From: Acidimicrobiaceae bacterium
Lineage (GTDB): Bacteria; Actinomycetota; Acidimicrobiia; Acidimicrobiales; RAAP-2
DNA length: 64,000 bases
Reading direction: 5' to 3'
Assembly: GCA_013044265.1 (NCBI GenBank)
Contig: JABEUQ010000012.1
Coordinates: 1-64,000 of the forward strand
Each line of letters begins with the position of its first letter. The first letter of the stretch is position 1. Positions 19,532 to 29,486 of the stretch are shown one piece after another. Position numbers and translations under genes: made by a program. The notes below the pieces were generated by a model. That model did not search any database. It saw only the letters and a program-made list of their open reading frames with translations, and was not told the origin of the DNA.

Positions 19532-22134
19532 GTCATCATTCCCGGCAGAATTTCACCGTCGGTATAGAGGGGCGAAGGCACGATGCGCGCGGCCAGCTTG
19601 ACATCCTCGGGGTACGAAGCGAGGTCCACCCGAGCGTCGTAGCGCGCGCGCGGACCGAAGCGGTCCACCAGTTTGGCGTCAATACTGAAGGGGGCGACCC
19701 CGTCATCCACCCAGAGTTGCACGCTCAGGTCCGCGGGCTCGAGCACGCCAAGTTCGACCTGGAGGTACACACGATGACCCTTCTTGCGTTGCGATACGGC
19801 ACCAATCTCAACACTCAATTCATCCCACCCGGTGCGCAAGCGACGCATATCTCGGGCCCGGTCGCGAGCCGATCGCGCACCGCCGGCGCGCAACTGCGCG
19901 GACTTGGCCATACCGGGCAAGTAGTAGGACTCGGCGTAGTCACGCGTCATGCGTAACGAATCCCACGTGGGTGCCAAAGTAGACATCGACTGTTTGACCG
20001 AGGCCAACCACCGAGTAGGAACGCCATGCTCGTCACGCTCATAGAAGCGAGGAACGATCTCGTTCTCCAAGACTTCATAGATGGAAGCAGCGTCGAACTC
20101 GTCTTGGAGGGCCTCATCCACGTAATCGAGATCAGTGCCGATGGAGAAACCAATCGGCGCCGCCGACGGATCAGCATCTTGAGTGGCCTCATCCCACCAG
20201 CCATCGATGGTCGAGAAGCTCAACGCCCCATTCATACCAGCCTTCATGCCCCCCACTCCACAGGCCTCGAGCGGGCGGCGCGGCGTGTTGAGCCAGAGGT
20301 CCGCACCCTGGGCCAGGTGGCGGTCGAGCGTCGTGTCGAAATCCACGATGAAGACGATGCGGTCACTGACGTCGTACTTCGCGGCGAACTCGATCATGTC
20401 CTGCAGCAGTTGCTTACCCCCCTCGTCGTTGGGGTGGGCCTTACCCGCGAAGACGATCTGCACGCCCCGCCCCGGGGACTTCAGAATCCGCGCGAGACGC
20501 TCAGGGTCGCGCAAGAGCAACGTCGGTCGCTTATAGGCCACGAAGCGGCCGATGAAGCCAATGGTGAGTCGGTCCGGGTCTAATACCGATATCGCGGCGA
20601 CTCGCTCCGAGGGACTGTGGCGCCGCGCCAGATCCTTACGCGCGCGCCGACGGGCGAACTCGACCAAGTCCGCGCGCGCCTCGTTCTTGACCCGCCACAG
20701 GTCGGCGTCGGGTGCATCGAGGATCTTGGACCACATCACCGGGTCACCGGGCGTGGTCTGCCACTGCGCACCCACCGACTCGGTCAATAGTTCGCTAAAG
20801 GGGCCCGTGGTCCACGATTCCAGGTGCACGCCATTAGTGATGTGCCCGACTGGGATCTCTTGAAAGGGGACCCGGGGCCAGAGCATGGACCACTGTTGGC
20901 GCGTGACCCGTCCGTGGAGTCGAGACACGCCGTTGCGATGTCCGACCATGCGCATGGCGAAGACCGTCGGGCAGAACGAGTCACCGTCCCACTCCGGCGT
21001 GACCCGCCCCAGGGCCACGAGGGAATCCAGTGACGTGGCGAGTTGGCGCGCGTAGGGGGCGAGGAAGCGACGTGCCACGGCGTCGGGGAAATAGTCATGA
21101 CCAGCGGCCACCGGGGTGTGCGTGGTGAAGAGCAAACCCGGACGCACGGCCAATTGCGCTTCTTCGAAACTCAACCCCTCTTGAGCCATAATCCGGCGGA
21201 TGCGCTCGAGGATCGCGAATACCGAGTGGCCCTCGTTCAGGTGCAACATCGAGGGCTCGATGCTGAGCGCCGCGAGGGCCCGCACGCCACCAATTCCGAG
21301 GATGAGCTCCTGGGAGAGGCGTGTCTCGATGTCCGAGTCGTAGAGACGCGTGGTCAGGATCCGATCAATCTCGGAATTCGTCGAGACTGCGCTATCGAGC
21401 AAGATGAGTTGGTTACGACCCACTTGGGCGCGATAGACCGCGACTTGAACATCGCGACCGGGTAGGGACACCGTGACTTGAATGAGACGGCCCTGCGCGT
21501 CGCGAGCGCGCTCAATGGGCATCTTCGCCGGCGACATCATGTCCCAGGCTTCGTGTTGACGACCTTCGCGGTCGAGCCACTGGTGCGACGTACCGCGATA
21601 GAGGAGACCAACTCCCACTAGCGGCAGTCCCAAGGCACTCGCGGCCTTGAGCTGCTCGGCCGCCACGGTGCCCAAACCGCCGGCAAAGATCGGCAGCGAG
21701 TCCGTGAGTGAGAATTCCGCCGCGAAAAACGCGATCACTTGATCCTTCTCGTTCTTATGGTGCGTGTGGTACCACGTCTTGCTCGTCTGAGTGAAGTAAC
21801 TCCGAAAGTTCTGCACGACGGAGTGGGCCAACTTGGCGACCTCGGGATCGGCCTGGATACGCTCGTTGACCTGGTCACGGCCGAGCCCGAGCAAGAGTTG
21901 CTGGGGCCACTCGAGGGCCCCGGGGCTCGCCGTCGGGTCGAGCGCCGCGAAGAGGCGGCGCGCATCGATCTTCCAGGTCCAGCGCAAATTAGTCGCGACC
22001 TCGAGCAGATCCTCGTACGTTGCGACGGCCGGAACCGTCGTCACGACTGACCCACTCTCCGACACGACGACCTCCTCGCACCTCTCGAGCGCGGCACTGA
22101 ACCGCGCGGGAGACCCCTCTAGGATTCGTAGCAT
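19519..22134 (-). CDS. glgP: Alpha-glucan phosphorylase, paralogue 2
   Basis: Start placed at MLRILEGSPARFSAALERCEE (ORF listed to 22191); FAGGLGTVAAEQLKAASALGLPL, HLNEGHSVFAILERIRR, PLP-region PLEACGVGGMKAGMNGALSFSTIDGWWDEA. Confidence 0.9.
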   Translation of the reverse strand: MLRILEGSPARFSAALERCEEVVVSESGSVVTTVPAVATYEDLLEVATNLRWTWKIDARRLFAALDPTASPGALEWPQQLLLGLGRDQVNERIQADPEVAKLAHSVVQNFRSYFTQTSKTWYHTHHKNEKDQVIAFFAAEFSLTDSLPIFAGGLGTVAAEQLKAASALGLPLVGVGLLYRGTSHQWLDREGRQHEAWDMMSPAKMPIERARDAQGRLIQVTVSLPGRDVQVAVYRAQVGRNQLILLDSAVSTNSEIDRILTTRLYDSDIETRLSQELILGIGGVRALAALSIEPSMLHLNEGHSVFAILERIRRIMAQEGLSFEEAQLAVRPGLLFTTHTPVAAGHDYFPDAVARRFLAPYARQLATSLDSLVALGRVTPEWDGDSFCPTVFAMRMVGHRNGVSRLHGRVTRQQWSMLWPRVPFQEIPVGHITNGVHLESWTTGPFSELLTESVGAQWQTTPGDPVMWSKILDAPDADLWRVKNEARADLVEFARRRARKDLARRHSPSERVAAISVLDPDRLTIGFIGRFVAYKRPTLLLRDPERLARILKSPGRGVQIVFAGKAHPNDEGGKQLLQDMIEFAAKYDVSDRIVFIVDFDTTLDRHLAQGADLWLNTPRRPLEACGVGGMKAGMNGALSFSTIDGWWDEATQDADPSAAPIGFSIGTDLDYVDEALQDEFDAASIYEVLENEIVPRFYERDEHGVPTRWLASVKQSMSTLAPTWDSLRMTRDYAESYYLPGMAKSAQLRAGGARSARDRARDMRRLRTGWDELSVEIGAVSQRKKGHRVYLQVELGVLEPADLSVQLWVDDGVAPFSIDAKLVDRFGPRARYDARVDLASYPEDVKLAARIVPSPLYTDGEILPGMMTWSL

Positions 22135-22520
22135 AACCTCGCAAATTAAGACTGAGGTGAAAGCATCTGTCTGCGTGAGAGTGAGAGTCAAGGGATTCGT
22201 TTCCTGATGTCCAACAACTCACGACACGGCGAGTTCCGCGCCACGGGCGCGTGCGTGCTCGGGCCACTTCTCACTGCAGGGAATTCACCTCGGCGTCTGG
22301 CTCGCGCTGCCCATGAGATCGATGTAGTTCTATCAGCCACTCACCGTGGCCCCGGATCGCGACGTGCTCATCGTGAGCGCGTCACCGCACTCCTCACCCG
22401 CGACACGCTCGAGCGCGTGGGCCAATTTCCTTCGTTGTGGGGGTCTCTCGCTATTCTTGACCAGTTCAGTCGGGAATCACCATTACAGTGTGGTACGTCC
22501 CCCAAAATCTAAGGACCAAC

Positions 22521-23456
22521 ATGACAAACATCGCGAACAACATCACTGAACTCATCGGCGGAACTCCCCTCGTTCGGATCAATCACCTCAACGCCGGACT
22601 CGGCGTGGAGATCCTGGCCAAATTGGAATTCTTCAATCCCGCCGGATCCGTGAAAGACCGCATTGGACTCGCCATGATCACCGCCGCTGAGGAGGCTGGC
22701 CTCATCGGCCCCGACACCATTATCTTGGAACCCACCTCGGGCAATACTGGCATCGCACTCGCGATGGTGGCCGCCGCTAAGGGCTATAAGTGCGCTTTCA
22801 CCATGCCCGAATCGATGAGCAAGGAGCGTCGCGCCCTGCTGCGTGGTTACGGTGCGGAGTTGTTCCTGACCCCCGGTCCCGACGGCATGGGTGGCGCGAT
22901 CGCCAAGGCGAACGAACTCGCCGCCAGCGACTCGCGCTACTTCATCCCCCAACAGTTCGAGAACCCGGCCAATCCCCAAGTGCATCGCGTCACCACCGCG
23001 GAGGAGATTTGGAACGACACCGATGGTGGTGTCGACATCTTCATCGCCGGCGTGGGCACCGGTGGCACCATCACCGGAGTCGGCGAGGTCTTGAAGCAGC
23101 GTAAGCCTTCGGTGCAGGTCATCGCCGTGGAGCCCGCCGCCTCACCGATCCTCGAGGGTGGCCCCAAGGGACCACACCCGTTGCAGGGTATCGGCGCGGG
23201 ATTCATTCCAGACACCTTGAACACTCACGTCTACGACGAGGTCATCGGCGTCGATAACCAAGACGCCTTCGATACAGCACACCGTGCCGCGCACGAAGAA
23301 GGCTTGCTCGTCGGTATCTCTTCGGGCGCCGCGCTCTTCGCGGCTCTGCAAGTGGCGCGCCGCCCCGAGAACGCTGGCAAGCAGATTGTGGTCATCATCC
23401 CCTCCTTCGGCGAACGATATCTCTCCACGCCGCTCTTCGAGGGTCTCACCGACTAG
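22521..23456 (+). CDS. cysK: Cysteine synthase
   Basis: [80 protein letters not shown]. Confidence 0.96.
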   Translation: MTNIANNITELIGGTPLVRINHLNAGLGVEILAKLEFFNPAGSVKDRIGLAMITAAEEAGLIGPDTIILEPTSGNTGIALAMVAAAKGYKCAFTMPESMSKERRALLRGYGAELFLTPGPDGMGGAIAKANELAASDSRYFIPQQFENPANPQVHRVTTAEEIWNDTDGGVDIFIAGVGTGGTITGVGEVLKQRKPSVQVIAVEPAASPILEGGPKGPHPLQGIGAGFIPDTLNTHVYDEVIGVDNQDAFDTAHRAAHEEGLLVGISSGAALFAALQVARRPENAGKQIVVIIPSFGERYLSTPLFEGLTD

Positions 23457-24160
23457 TGCTCGCAACACTACGTAGCGACCTGGCGGCCGTGCGCTCACGT
23501 GATCCAGCCGCGCGCGGGGTACTGGAAACAGCACTCATCTACCCGGGACTGCATGCCCTGTGGGCCCATCGTGTCGCGCACCGGCTCTGGGGAATGGATC
23601 TCAAATTCTTCGCCCGTTGGCTCTCCTCGGCGTCTCGCTCGCTTACTGGAGTCGACATCCACCCGGCTGCCCAGTTAGGACAACGAGTCTTCATCGACCA
23701 CGCCCAGGGCGTGGTGATTGGTGAGACCGCGGTGGTGGGTGACGACGTGACCATATATCAGGGGGTGACCCTGGGTGGCACCAGTCTGGCGCACGAGAAG
23801 CGTCATCCAACCATTGGCAACCGAGTTGTCATCGGTGCCGGCGCCAAGATCCTCGGCGCCATTACCATCGGCGACGACAGCCGAGTAGGGGCCAACGCCG
23901 TCGTGCTGCATCCGGTTCCCCACAATTCTGTCGTCGTCGGCATCCCCGGACGCGTCATCTCGCGCACGCGAACCTCCGCCACGAGCACCGACTCCCCGTT
24001 CTCCGAGGGGGAACTCGCTTCGGACCCGGTGGGACTCAGTCTCGAATCGCTCTTCGAGCGACTCCACGAACTCGAAGCGCGCGTCGGGTCTCACGGTCGT
24101 TCCCACGAGATTCGACCATCACACTCGGGCATCTGGTCCGGCGACGATTTCTCTATTTGA
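23456..24160 (+). CDS. cysE: Serine O-acetyltransferase
   Basis: GTG start overlapping the cysK stop by 1 nt; [45 protein letters not shown] left-handed beta-helix hexapeptides. Confidence 0.95.
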   Translation: MLATLRSDLAAVRSRDPAARGVLETALIYPGLHALWAHRVAHRLWGMDLKFFARWLSSASRSLTGVDIHPAAQLGQRVFIDHAQGVVIGETAVVGDDVTIYQGVTLGGTSLAHEKRHPTIGNRVVIGAGAKILGAITIGDDSRVGANAVVLHPVPHNSVVVGIPGRVISRTRTSATSTDSPFSEGELASDPVGLSLESLFERLHELEARVGSHGRSHEIRPSHSGIWSGDDFSI

Positions 24161-24198
24161 GGACTCAATTCGCGCTCGTCGCAGGGTCACCTCCTGTC

Positions 24199-25506
24199 CT
24201 AGATCGCAGCCCTCAACTTCTGGTACTGCGCGTCAAAGGCGAGGATGTCGGGCCGCAGACTAGTGACGATGTCATTTTGCTGCTGGGCCCACGTCAGGTC
24301 CGCCGCGATGCGTGAGAAATCCGTGTTGATCTTTTGCAGTCCTCCCACGTACGCGAGATACTCGTTCTTGCCCGTGATGACGAAAGTAGCGTCCGCATTG
24401 AGGTTGTAGAGCTGGGTGGCAATGGCGTCGCGTGCGACCACGGCCGCGTTGGTGCCGCACACGGCACTGGAATTCACCGCACACGCGCTCAGACTAGTGA
24501 CGTAGGTGTTCAACTGGGCCACCACATTGGTCTCGGTCGAGTTCACCAACGGCACCACGACAGAACTATTAATGAGATTCTGCAGATTCCCGACTCGCTG
24601 GGCATAGAGAACTCCACCGTAGGCTCCCACCAGTAGTGACGCGATCAGAAAGAGGCGAGCCGCGCTCGAGGCGTGAATCCTCGTCGAAAGCCCCGGGGGC
24701 GGACCTTGCAGTGACTCCAGTCCGGGGGCTACTCGGTCACCGAATAACCCCGCGAAGGGTTGCGTGGGTGTCAGCATGAACATGTAGGCCACGTAGCGAA
24801 CTTCATAACGTAGACAGAGCAGACGAGCCTGATAGAGCGCCTTGGCGGGACGACCCAGTATCAACGCGCTGATCCACACGACGACGCTGAGCGCGTACGA
24901 CGCGAAACTCACGACGAAGAAAACGGCGCCGGCGGGAAGCGCCAAGAAATATCGGAGAAGCACTGCTCCCCGATTCAGGGTGCACTGATCAATTTGCAGC
25001 GATACCTGCACCGCGCCGGCGGGTTCGAGTGCGAACCCCGGCCAGCGCTTCACCAGGACCGAAGTGTAGGCCTGCACTTCGCTGACGTAACGCAGAACGG
25101 CCGTGTTGAACGCTTGCAGGCTCAGGGGCACCCGCCCCGTGAAGAGAGCTGCGAACCACGAAATCACGACAGCGAATAACGCTGCGATCGACAACACAAT
25201 GCTCCAGATCAGCACTGGAATCGCCAAGAAGACTCGAAGGAGGATCGTGAGTCTGGCCTGATCGGGCGGCTCGCTCGCGAAACCAACGAGCACCCGCGAC
25301 GCTGACAAGAGAGTCGCGTCGTGCTCGTTCATGGGTGGAGCCGGGGTCCAGGAGGACGTCGTGCTACCGGGTGACGATTGTTCCACGGCATCCGATCCCT
25401 CCGCGGTCACTGGGATCGAGGGCGACCCCGGCAAGGCGGATCCGCACACCACACAAAAACGCTGACCTGGCGTTGCTTGAGTGCCGCACTTGGTGCAAAA
25501 GGCCAT
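24199..25506 (-). CDS. Zinc-ribbon membrane protein, DUF4389-like
   Basis: N-terminal FCTKCGTQATPGQRFCVVCGSAL zinc ribbon; multiple hydrophobic segments (LLRVFLAIPVLIWSIVLSIAALFAVVISWFAALFTGR). Confidence 0.8.
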   Translation of the reverse strand: MAFCTKCGTQATPGQRFCVVCGSALPGSPSIPVTAEGSDAVEQSSPGSTTSSWTPAPPMNEHDATLLSASRVLVGFASEPPDQARLTILLRVFLAIPVLIWSIVLSIAALFAVVISWFAALFTGRVPLSLQAFNTAVLRYVSEVQAYTSVLVKRWPGFALEPAGAVQVSLQIDQCTLNRGAVLLRYFLALPAGAVFFVVSFASYALSVVVWISALILGRPAKALYQARLLCLRYEVRYVAYMFMLTPTQPFAGLFGDRVAPGLESLQGPPPGLSTRIHASSAARLFLIASLLVGAYGGVLYAQRVGNLQNLINSSVVVPLVNSTETNVVAQLNTYVTSLSACAVNSSAVCGTNAAVVARDAIATQLYNLNADATFVITGKNEYLAYVGGLQKINTDFSRIAADLTWAQQQNDIVTSLRPDILAFDAQYQKLRAAI

Positions 25507-25629
25507 GACTCCTCTTCCTGGTTGAGAACTTCATGACCGGGGCCGCACGAGCCAAGCCCCCCGATAAAGAGAGCAAATTCCATTGGCGTAAATCCGCAAT
25601 CACCGCGCACCCACACCGCAGAAATTCTT

Positions 25630-25705
25630 TGGCTCCCAGAGCAGGACTCGAACCTGCAACCTAGCGATTAACAGTCGCTTGCTCTGCCAATTGAGCTATC
25701 TGGGA
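25630..25705 (-). tRNA. tRNA-Asn (GTT), CCA encoded
   Basis: Minus strand TCCCAGATAGCTCAATTGGCAGAGCAAGCGACTGTTAATCGCTAGGTTGCAGGTTCGAGTCCTGCTCTGGGAGCCA; 7-bp acceptor stem TCCCAGA/TCTGGGA, anticodon loop CTGTTAA. Confidence 0.96.
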
Positions 25706-25759
25706 ATGCACCCGAGGGCAACGCAACACTAGCACCGCCGCCCCAGGGCCTCATCGAAC

Positions 25760-26563
25760 CTATTGCTGGTCGAACCATTCTTGCAATCTTCTGGCCTCGG
25801 CGCTCTCGCGCACCACTTTGCGCCATTTCTCCAAGCGCTTGCTCATCGCCTGACGAGAGATGCCCTTGGTCTTGGCAATCTCCTCGATCGACATCGTGCG
25901 AAAGGCGTACTGCCAGAAAGCATCGAAGTCATCGCCGCAGAGCCGTTGTAACTCTTCGATCACCCAGTGCGGTGCCTCGTTGGCGTCCAGCGATGGCCGC
26001 GCCTCGATACCCCGGTCAAAGTCACCCGTCTCAAATCGACGATTGATCAGATCATGGTTCATCTGCACGATGTCGCGCGCCTTGGCTGAGGAGACGCCTA
26101 ACGTGGCGGCGATCTCCTTGGTGGAGAACTTCTTCGCCAGATCGCTACGCAACAATTTCTGCAGAGCTAAGACGTGCTCCATCTCCGTTTCGCTGAGTCC
26201 GGCTTGTTGGCGGATCGCCTGGTTCACGAGTTTCATGATCCAGTAGTTCGCGTAGGTTGAGAAGCGGTTCCCCTTCTCGGGATCGAAACGGTTCAGCGCA
26301 TTGACCAACCCCTCGACACCCGCGGCTTCGAGCTCATCGTTACCGAAGCGATAACCGCGTTCAGTCACTCGTAGGCGCACGAGTCCACACGTCGCACGCA
26401 GTAGCGTCGACTCCGCGCGCTGGCCCTCTTCTCTTTCGCGTCGCAGAGCGCGCGTGGTTGTGACATCCATCTCACCGACTTCAAGTCGCCGTGCCGCTTC
26501 ACGACCCCGAGTGATGACGGGCAAGAGAGAACGCTCCTCTTCGAGTGAGAGTGGCTTGAGCAT
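25760..26563 (-). CDS. Divergent sigma-70 family RNA polymerase sigma factor
   Basis: LEAAGVEGLVNALNRFDPEKGNRFSTYANYWIMKLVNQAIRQQ (region 2-like); MSIEEIAKTKGISRQAMSKRLEKWRKVVRE (region 4 HTH). Start placed at MLKPLSLEEERS, since the upstream ORF extension overlaps dnaG. Confidence 0.85.
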   Translation of the reverse strand: MLKPLSLEEERSLLPVITRGREAARRLEVGEMDVTTTRALRREREEGQRAESTLLRATCGLVRLRVTERGYRFGNDELEAAGVEGLVNALNRFDPEKGNRFSTYANYWIMKLVNQAIRQQAGLSETEMEHVLALQKLLRSDLAKKFSTKEIAATLGVSSAKARDIVQMNHDLINRRFETGDFDRGIEARPSLDANEAPHWVIEELQRLCGDDFDAFWQYAFRTMSIEEIAKTKGISRQAMSKRLEKWRKVVRESAEARRLQEWFDQQ

Positions 26564-26591
26564 CGTCAGGCCGCCCACAGTGCGACGGCGA

Positions 26592-28412
26592 TCAGTCACT
26601 CGCAGCGGCCCTGAGCAATAGCCAAGCGCGTAGGTCTGCCTCGGCACCGTGTGCCTGTACGGATTCGAGCAGGGCGAGTCGTTCCTTGACGTCGGTGATC
26701 GTCGCCATTGCGACATCGGGAGCGAGGATGCCACTTCGCAGTTCGCGCTCGATCTCTCGTAGTTGAACCGCGACCGCCGCGCGAAGTAACTGTGCCACTA
26801 CGGCCGTCACGTCGTCCACCGTGTACTCGCGGTCGAGTTCGTCCACGGCCAGTTCGCTCAGCACGTCGGCCGCGTCCTCTTCACCCTGGCGCCGCAGGCT
26901 ATCGACGACCTCCGACACACTCTGGCCCGTCGAGAGGCCCCGGAAGATCTCGCGCTGGACGTCGTTCACGAAATACTCGGCGATGAAGCGGTCTTGGACG
27001 TCGTGGGAGAAATGTATCGTCAGACGCAACGCCTCAAGACCCGGTCGCGGCAAGGGGCCACTGACGCGCGGCATAAGGACGCGACTCTCAACCAGAGTTT
27101 TGGACCCCTGGGGGTTACGGACCAATTCATTCACCCGTGGGCGCAGCGTGGCGAGGTCGAGTCGCAAGGCATCGGCGACCTTGAGTAAGTACTGATCGCG
27201 CACCAGGTCGCTGGGGTGCTCCGCGAGCACCCGCAAAGCGGCTTCGGCGTTACGTGCACGACCCTCGGGAGTCGTGAGATTCGCGGCATCAAGTACGCGA
27301 TCCAAACGGAACTGCAAAAACGGGACCGCCGCACCAATCGCCGTGACGAGGGAGTTGGGGTCCCTCTGCGCGAGTTCGGCGGGATCGGAACCATTCGGCA
27401 ATTTAGCGACGAAGACGTCGACCTCGTGTTGACGTTCCCACTGGTACACGCTCGCGGCGGCACCCTGGCCCGCGGCGTCGGCGTCGTAGGCCAGCACGAT
27501 GCGCTTGGCGAAGTTGCGCATGGTGCGAAAGTGATCCTCGCCGAGCGCCGTGCCACACGTCGCGACCGCCCGCGGCAACCCCGCTTGGAAGCAAGCAATG
27601 ACGTCGGTGTACCCCTCGCACACGATGATCTCTCCGGACTTGATGATGTCGTCCTTGGCCCAGTTCAGACCGTAGAGGGTACGACGCTTGGAGTAGATCG
27701 GCGTCTCGGGAGAATTCTTGTACTTGGCCTGACGGTACCCGTCGGTGTCCTCAGGTGCACCGGGCAGGATACGCCCACCCACCGCGATTGCTTTGCCCGC
27801 GGAGTCGAAGATCGGAAAGATCAGTCGCGCCCTGAGGGCGTCTTGACGACGTCCTCTCTTGTTGACGAAACCCAGACCCGTTCCCTCGAGAACTTTCTCC
27901 GACAACTTCAGGGACGCCGTGAGGGCGTCCCACTCGTCGGGGGCCCACCCCAGTTGGAACTGGCGCGCTACGGCACCCGAGATGCCCCGACTACGCAGGT
28001 AGTCACGGGCCGGACGCGCGTCGGGCGAGTTGAGTAGCCGGTCGTGGTACCAGGTGACGGCCCCATCCATGGCGGCGAGAAACTCCTGACGCTCCTTGCG
28101 CGCCGGACCCGACGAGTCGTCCTCGTGCAATTGAATACCAGCGCGGTCGGCCAGGATGCGGACCGCTTCGACGAAATCCAGGTGTTGCATCTCGCGAACG
28201 AAGGTGATCTGGTCTCCCGAGACTCGGCACCCAAAGCAGTAGTACCGCCCTTCTTCGGCATTAACCGAGAACGACGGCGACTTCTCGGCGTGAAAGGGGC
28301 AGAGACCCTGCCATCGTCGACCCGACTTCTTGAGTGCCACGTATTCGGTGATGAGGGCCACGATGTCCGTGGCGGAGCGCACTTGTGCGATCTCTGCCTC
28401 GGAAATAGCCAT
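26592..28412 (-). CDS. dnaG: DNA primase
   Basis: 606 aa; zinc-finger GLCPFHAEKSPSFSVNAEEGRYYCFGCRVSGD, TOPRIM IIVCEGYTDVIACFQAG. Confidence 0.96.
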   Translation of the reverse strand: MAISEAEIAQVRSATDIVALITEYVALKKSGRRWQGLCPFHAEKSPSFSVNAEEGRYYCFGCRVSGDQITFVREMQHLDFVEAVRILADRAGIQLHEDDSSGPARKERQEFLAAMDGAVTWYHDRLLNSPDARPARDYLRSRGISGAVARQFQLGWAPDEWDALTASLKLSEKVLEGTGLGFVNKRGRRQDALRARLIFPIFDSAGKAIAVGGRILPGAPEDTDGYRQAKYKNSPETPIYSKRRTLYGLNWAKDDIIKSGEIIVCEGYTDVIACFQAGLPRAVATCGTALGEDHFRTMRNFAKRIVLAYDADAAGQGAAASVYQWERQHEVDVFVAKLPNGSDPAELAQRDPNSLVTAIGAAVPFLQFRLDRVLDAANLTTPEGRARNAEAALRVLAEHPSDLVRDQYLLKVADALRLDLATLRPRVNELVRNPQGSKTLVESRVLMPRVSGPLPRPGLEALRLTIHFSHDVQDRFIAEYFVNDVQREIFRGLSTGQSVSEVVDSLRRQGEEDAADVLSELAVDELDREYTVDDVTAVVAQLLRAAVAVQLREIERELRSGILAPDVAMATITDVKERLALLESVQAHGAEADLRAWLLLRAAASD

Positions 28413-28484
28413 AGTAAGAACGTACAGGGTGCGGAGTCAATTATTGACGGTCCACAAATCGACCCGGACCCTAGACTTCGCACC

Positions 28485-29486
28485 GTGTCCGATTTCGCCG
28501 TCGAAGCAAACAATATTGTCCGCACGTTCAACGATGGTGACGTCCAGGCCCTCAAGGGGGTCAGTCTGCACGTACCGCGCGGGGAGGTCTTCGGACTGCT
28601 CGGTCCCAATGGATCAGGCAAGACCACCATGGTCCGCATCCTCTCGACGATTCTTTCCCCCACTTCGGGCAACGCCACCGTCGAGGGATTCGACGTCGTC
28701 AAGCACCCCGACGAAGTGCGCCGGCGCATCGGACTCGCCGGTCAGTACGCCACGGTCGACGAGAACCTCACTGGTTTTGAAAACTTACGCATGATCGGAT
28801 CGCTCAATCACCTCGAAAAGTCCTACGTCATGCAGCGCGCAAAAGAGTTACTTGATGAGTTCGGTCTCGCCGACGCCGCCAACCGTAATGTCAAGACTTA
28901 TTCGGGTGGCATGCGTCGACGCCTCGACCTCGGCGCCGCCCTGGTGGCGAATCCCCCGATCCTTTTCCTCGACGAACCGACCACGGGTCTCGACCCTCAG
29001 AGTCGTCAGGATCTCTGGACGATCATCGAGAACCTCGTCGAGGGGGGCACTACGGTGCTGCTCACCACGCAGTACTTGGAGGAGGCCGACCGACTCTGCA
29101 AACAGCTCGTCGTCCTCGACAAGGGGTCCATCATTGCCGAAGGGACCAGTCAGGAGCTCAAGACCCGGCTCGGCGCAACGGTGCTCTCACTCACCTTTCA
29201 CAGCACCAGTGACGCCACGCGCGGCGTCGAACTCATCCGTAACGTGTCCACCAAGCCCGCCAACGTCGAGGGCACCGTGGTTGAACTCACCGTAGAGGGT
29301 GGGCCCGCCGCCGCCGCTGACGCGCTTCGTCGTCTCGACGCCGCCGCCATCACCCTCGCGGGTCTGACCTTGCGTGAACCGAGTCTCGACGACGTCTTCC
29401 TCAACCTGACTGGCCACAAGACCGAGGACGAGGAGACGCCCAGCGAAGTTGCGCCGACCTCCAAGCGAAAGGGTCATTCCTCATGA
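28485..29486 (+). CDS. ABC transporter ATP-binding protein (DrrA-type)
   Basis: GTG start at 28485; Walker A GLLGPNGSGKTTMVRIL, signature YSGGMRRRLDLGAAL, Walker B ILFLDEPTTGLDP. Confidence 0.94.
   Translation: MSDFAVEANNIVRTFNDGDVQALKGVSLHVPRGEVFGLLGPNGSGKTTMVRILSTILSPTSGNATVEGFDVVKHPDEVRRRIGLAGQYATVDENLTGFENLRMIGSLNHLEKSYVMQRAKELLDEFGLADAANRNVKTYSGGMRRRLDLGAALVANPPILFLDEPTTGLDPQSRQDLWTIIENLVEGGTTVLLTTQYLEEADRLCKQLVVLDKGSIIAEGTSQELKTRLGATVLSLTFHSTSDATRGVELIRNVSTKPANVEGTVVELTVEGGPAAAADALRRLDAAAITLAGLTLREPSLDDVFLNLTGHKTEDEETPSEVAPTSKRKGHSS

Noticed and set aside
26564-26734. 57-aa N-terminal extension of the sigma factor ORF
   Set aside because: Overlaps the dnaG 3' end and lacks sigma-like sequence; MLKPLSLEEERS is a better start.
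27216-28037. 273-aa ORF antisense to dnaG
   Set aside because: Overlaps a clear dnaG; composition typical of antisense shadow ORFs.
28044-28484. N-terminal extension of the ABC ATPase ORF
   Set aside because: Antisense to dnaG; the ABC domain starts right after the GTG at 28485.
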